DNA of 40,630 nt from Methanothrix sp. (GTDB taxonomy: Archaea; Halobacteriota; Methanosarcinia; Methanotrichales; Methanotrichaceae): the NCBI GenBank assembly GCA_028688175.1, contig JAQTYS010000003.1:1-40630 (forward strand), read 5' to 3'. Within the stretch, counting starts at the first letter, position 1. Every line of letters starts with the position of its first letter. Under the pieces are notes generated by a model that saw only the letters and a list, made by a program, of their open reading frames with translations, was not told the origin of the DNA and searched no databases. This document shows positions 40,406 to 40,630 of the stretch, piece by piece. The translations under genes were made by a program, and so were the position numbers.

Positions 40406-40630
40406 ATGTCTGATGAAATCTTCAAGATGCCCCGCATGGAAAAGGTGGAGTATGACGGCTTGGTGGAAGAGCAATATGTCTGCCGCATTGCTTTCAAGGG
40501 CGAGACACATCCTTACATTGCTCCATTTATCTATGTCTTTGATGGCAGGTTCATGTACTTCCTTTCCACCAACTACGGTAAAAAGGTGAAGCACTTTCGG
40601 GACAATCCATTCGTTACCGTGGAGATAGAG
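40406..40630 (+). CDS. Pyridoxamine 5'-phosphate oxidase-like flavin split-barrel protein (partial)
   Basis: The gene runs off the window end; 75 codons are present. The visible part has the split-barrel pattern EEQYVCRIAFKGETHPYIAP, FIYVFDGRFMYFLSTNYGKK and VKHFRDNPFVTVEIE, typical of FMN- or F420/heme-binding relatives of pyridoxamine-phosphate oxidase. GGAGGAG six bases before the ATG is a strong ribosome binding site located within the end of the preceding small ORF. The cofactor cannot be told from this part. Confidence 0.82.
   Translation, partial: MSDEIFKMPRMEKVEYDGLVEEQYVCRIAFKGETHPYIAPFIYVFDGRFMYFLSTNYGKKVKHFRDNPFVTVEIE

Noticed and set aside
1..40630. CRISPR array
   Set aside because: No regularly spaced direct repeats of 24-40 bases are visible anywhere in the window.

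Overview
The window is archaeal and most likely comes from a methanogen of the Methanothrix (Methanosaeta)/Methanosarcinales type. Evidence: a Hef-type helicase-nuclease, a single-subunit RNase HII, ribosomal protein S3Ae (eS1), the archaeal tRNA 2'-phosphotransferase KptA, GTP cyclohydrolase MptA (methanopterin pathway), an archaeal initiator tRNA-Met with no encoded CCA, TATA-box promoters with leaderless or Shine-Dalgarno (GGAGG/GGTGA) starts, many secreted surface proteins, and remnants of transposases of a kind common in Methanosarcinales. Genus-level placement is inference; nothing was searched.

Layout. 1-5.8 kb: a secreted or lipoprotein-like protein, hef, a decayed tnpB fragment, initiator tRNA, RNase HII and a class V aminotransferase. 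6.0-14.0 kb: a tightly coupled four-gene operon made of a giant secreted Ig-like repeat protein, a membrane-anchored surface protein, a five-helix membrane protein and a tubulin/FtsZ-like GTPase. 14.1-16.1 kb: a secreted thioredoxin and a DsbD/CcdA-like electron transporter. 16.5-17.8 kb: an AT-rich island with an endonuclease/exonuclease/phosphatase-family protein and a small partner. 18.1-23.1 kb (minus strand): XRE-cupin regulator, an acyl-CoA synthetase fused to a ferredoxin domain, then the alpha and fused beta-gamma subunits of a 2-oxoacid:ferredoxin oxidoreductase, with a candidate operator at the promoter.

23.3-31.8 kb: small unknowns, a secreted rhodanese, a Ser/Lys-rich membrane-anchored protein, a degenerate Top6A/Spo11-type Toprim protein, a surface-protein fragment, S3Ae, an aromatic-rich duplicated surface protein, and an mptA gene cluster. 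31.9-35.3 kb: kptA, a cis-prenyltransferase homologue that appears to lack the catalytic N-terminal motif, a DUF92 membrane protein and shikimate dehydrogenase. 35.5-36.3 kb: a decaying accessory patch with a truncated transposase abutting a DUF4258 toxin-like gene, followed by its YgiT-type zinc-finger antitoxin, broken at a run of seven Gs. A GC-rich gene-free stretch follows. 36.8-40.6 kb: a membrane protein, a radical-SAM/DUF4130 DNA-metabolism pair, a minimal nucleotidyltransferase, a 45-codon ORF and the start of a flavin split-barrel protein cut by the window end.

The most promising little-described system is the surface-protein/tubulin-like operon at 6.0-14.0 kb, because its translational coupling suggests one envelope-spanning machine. 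Second are the AT-rich nuclease pair and the fusion of acyl-CoA synthetase to the oxidoreductase's ferredoxin subunit.
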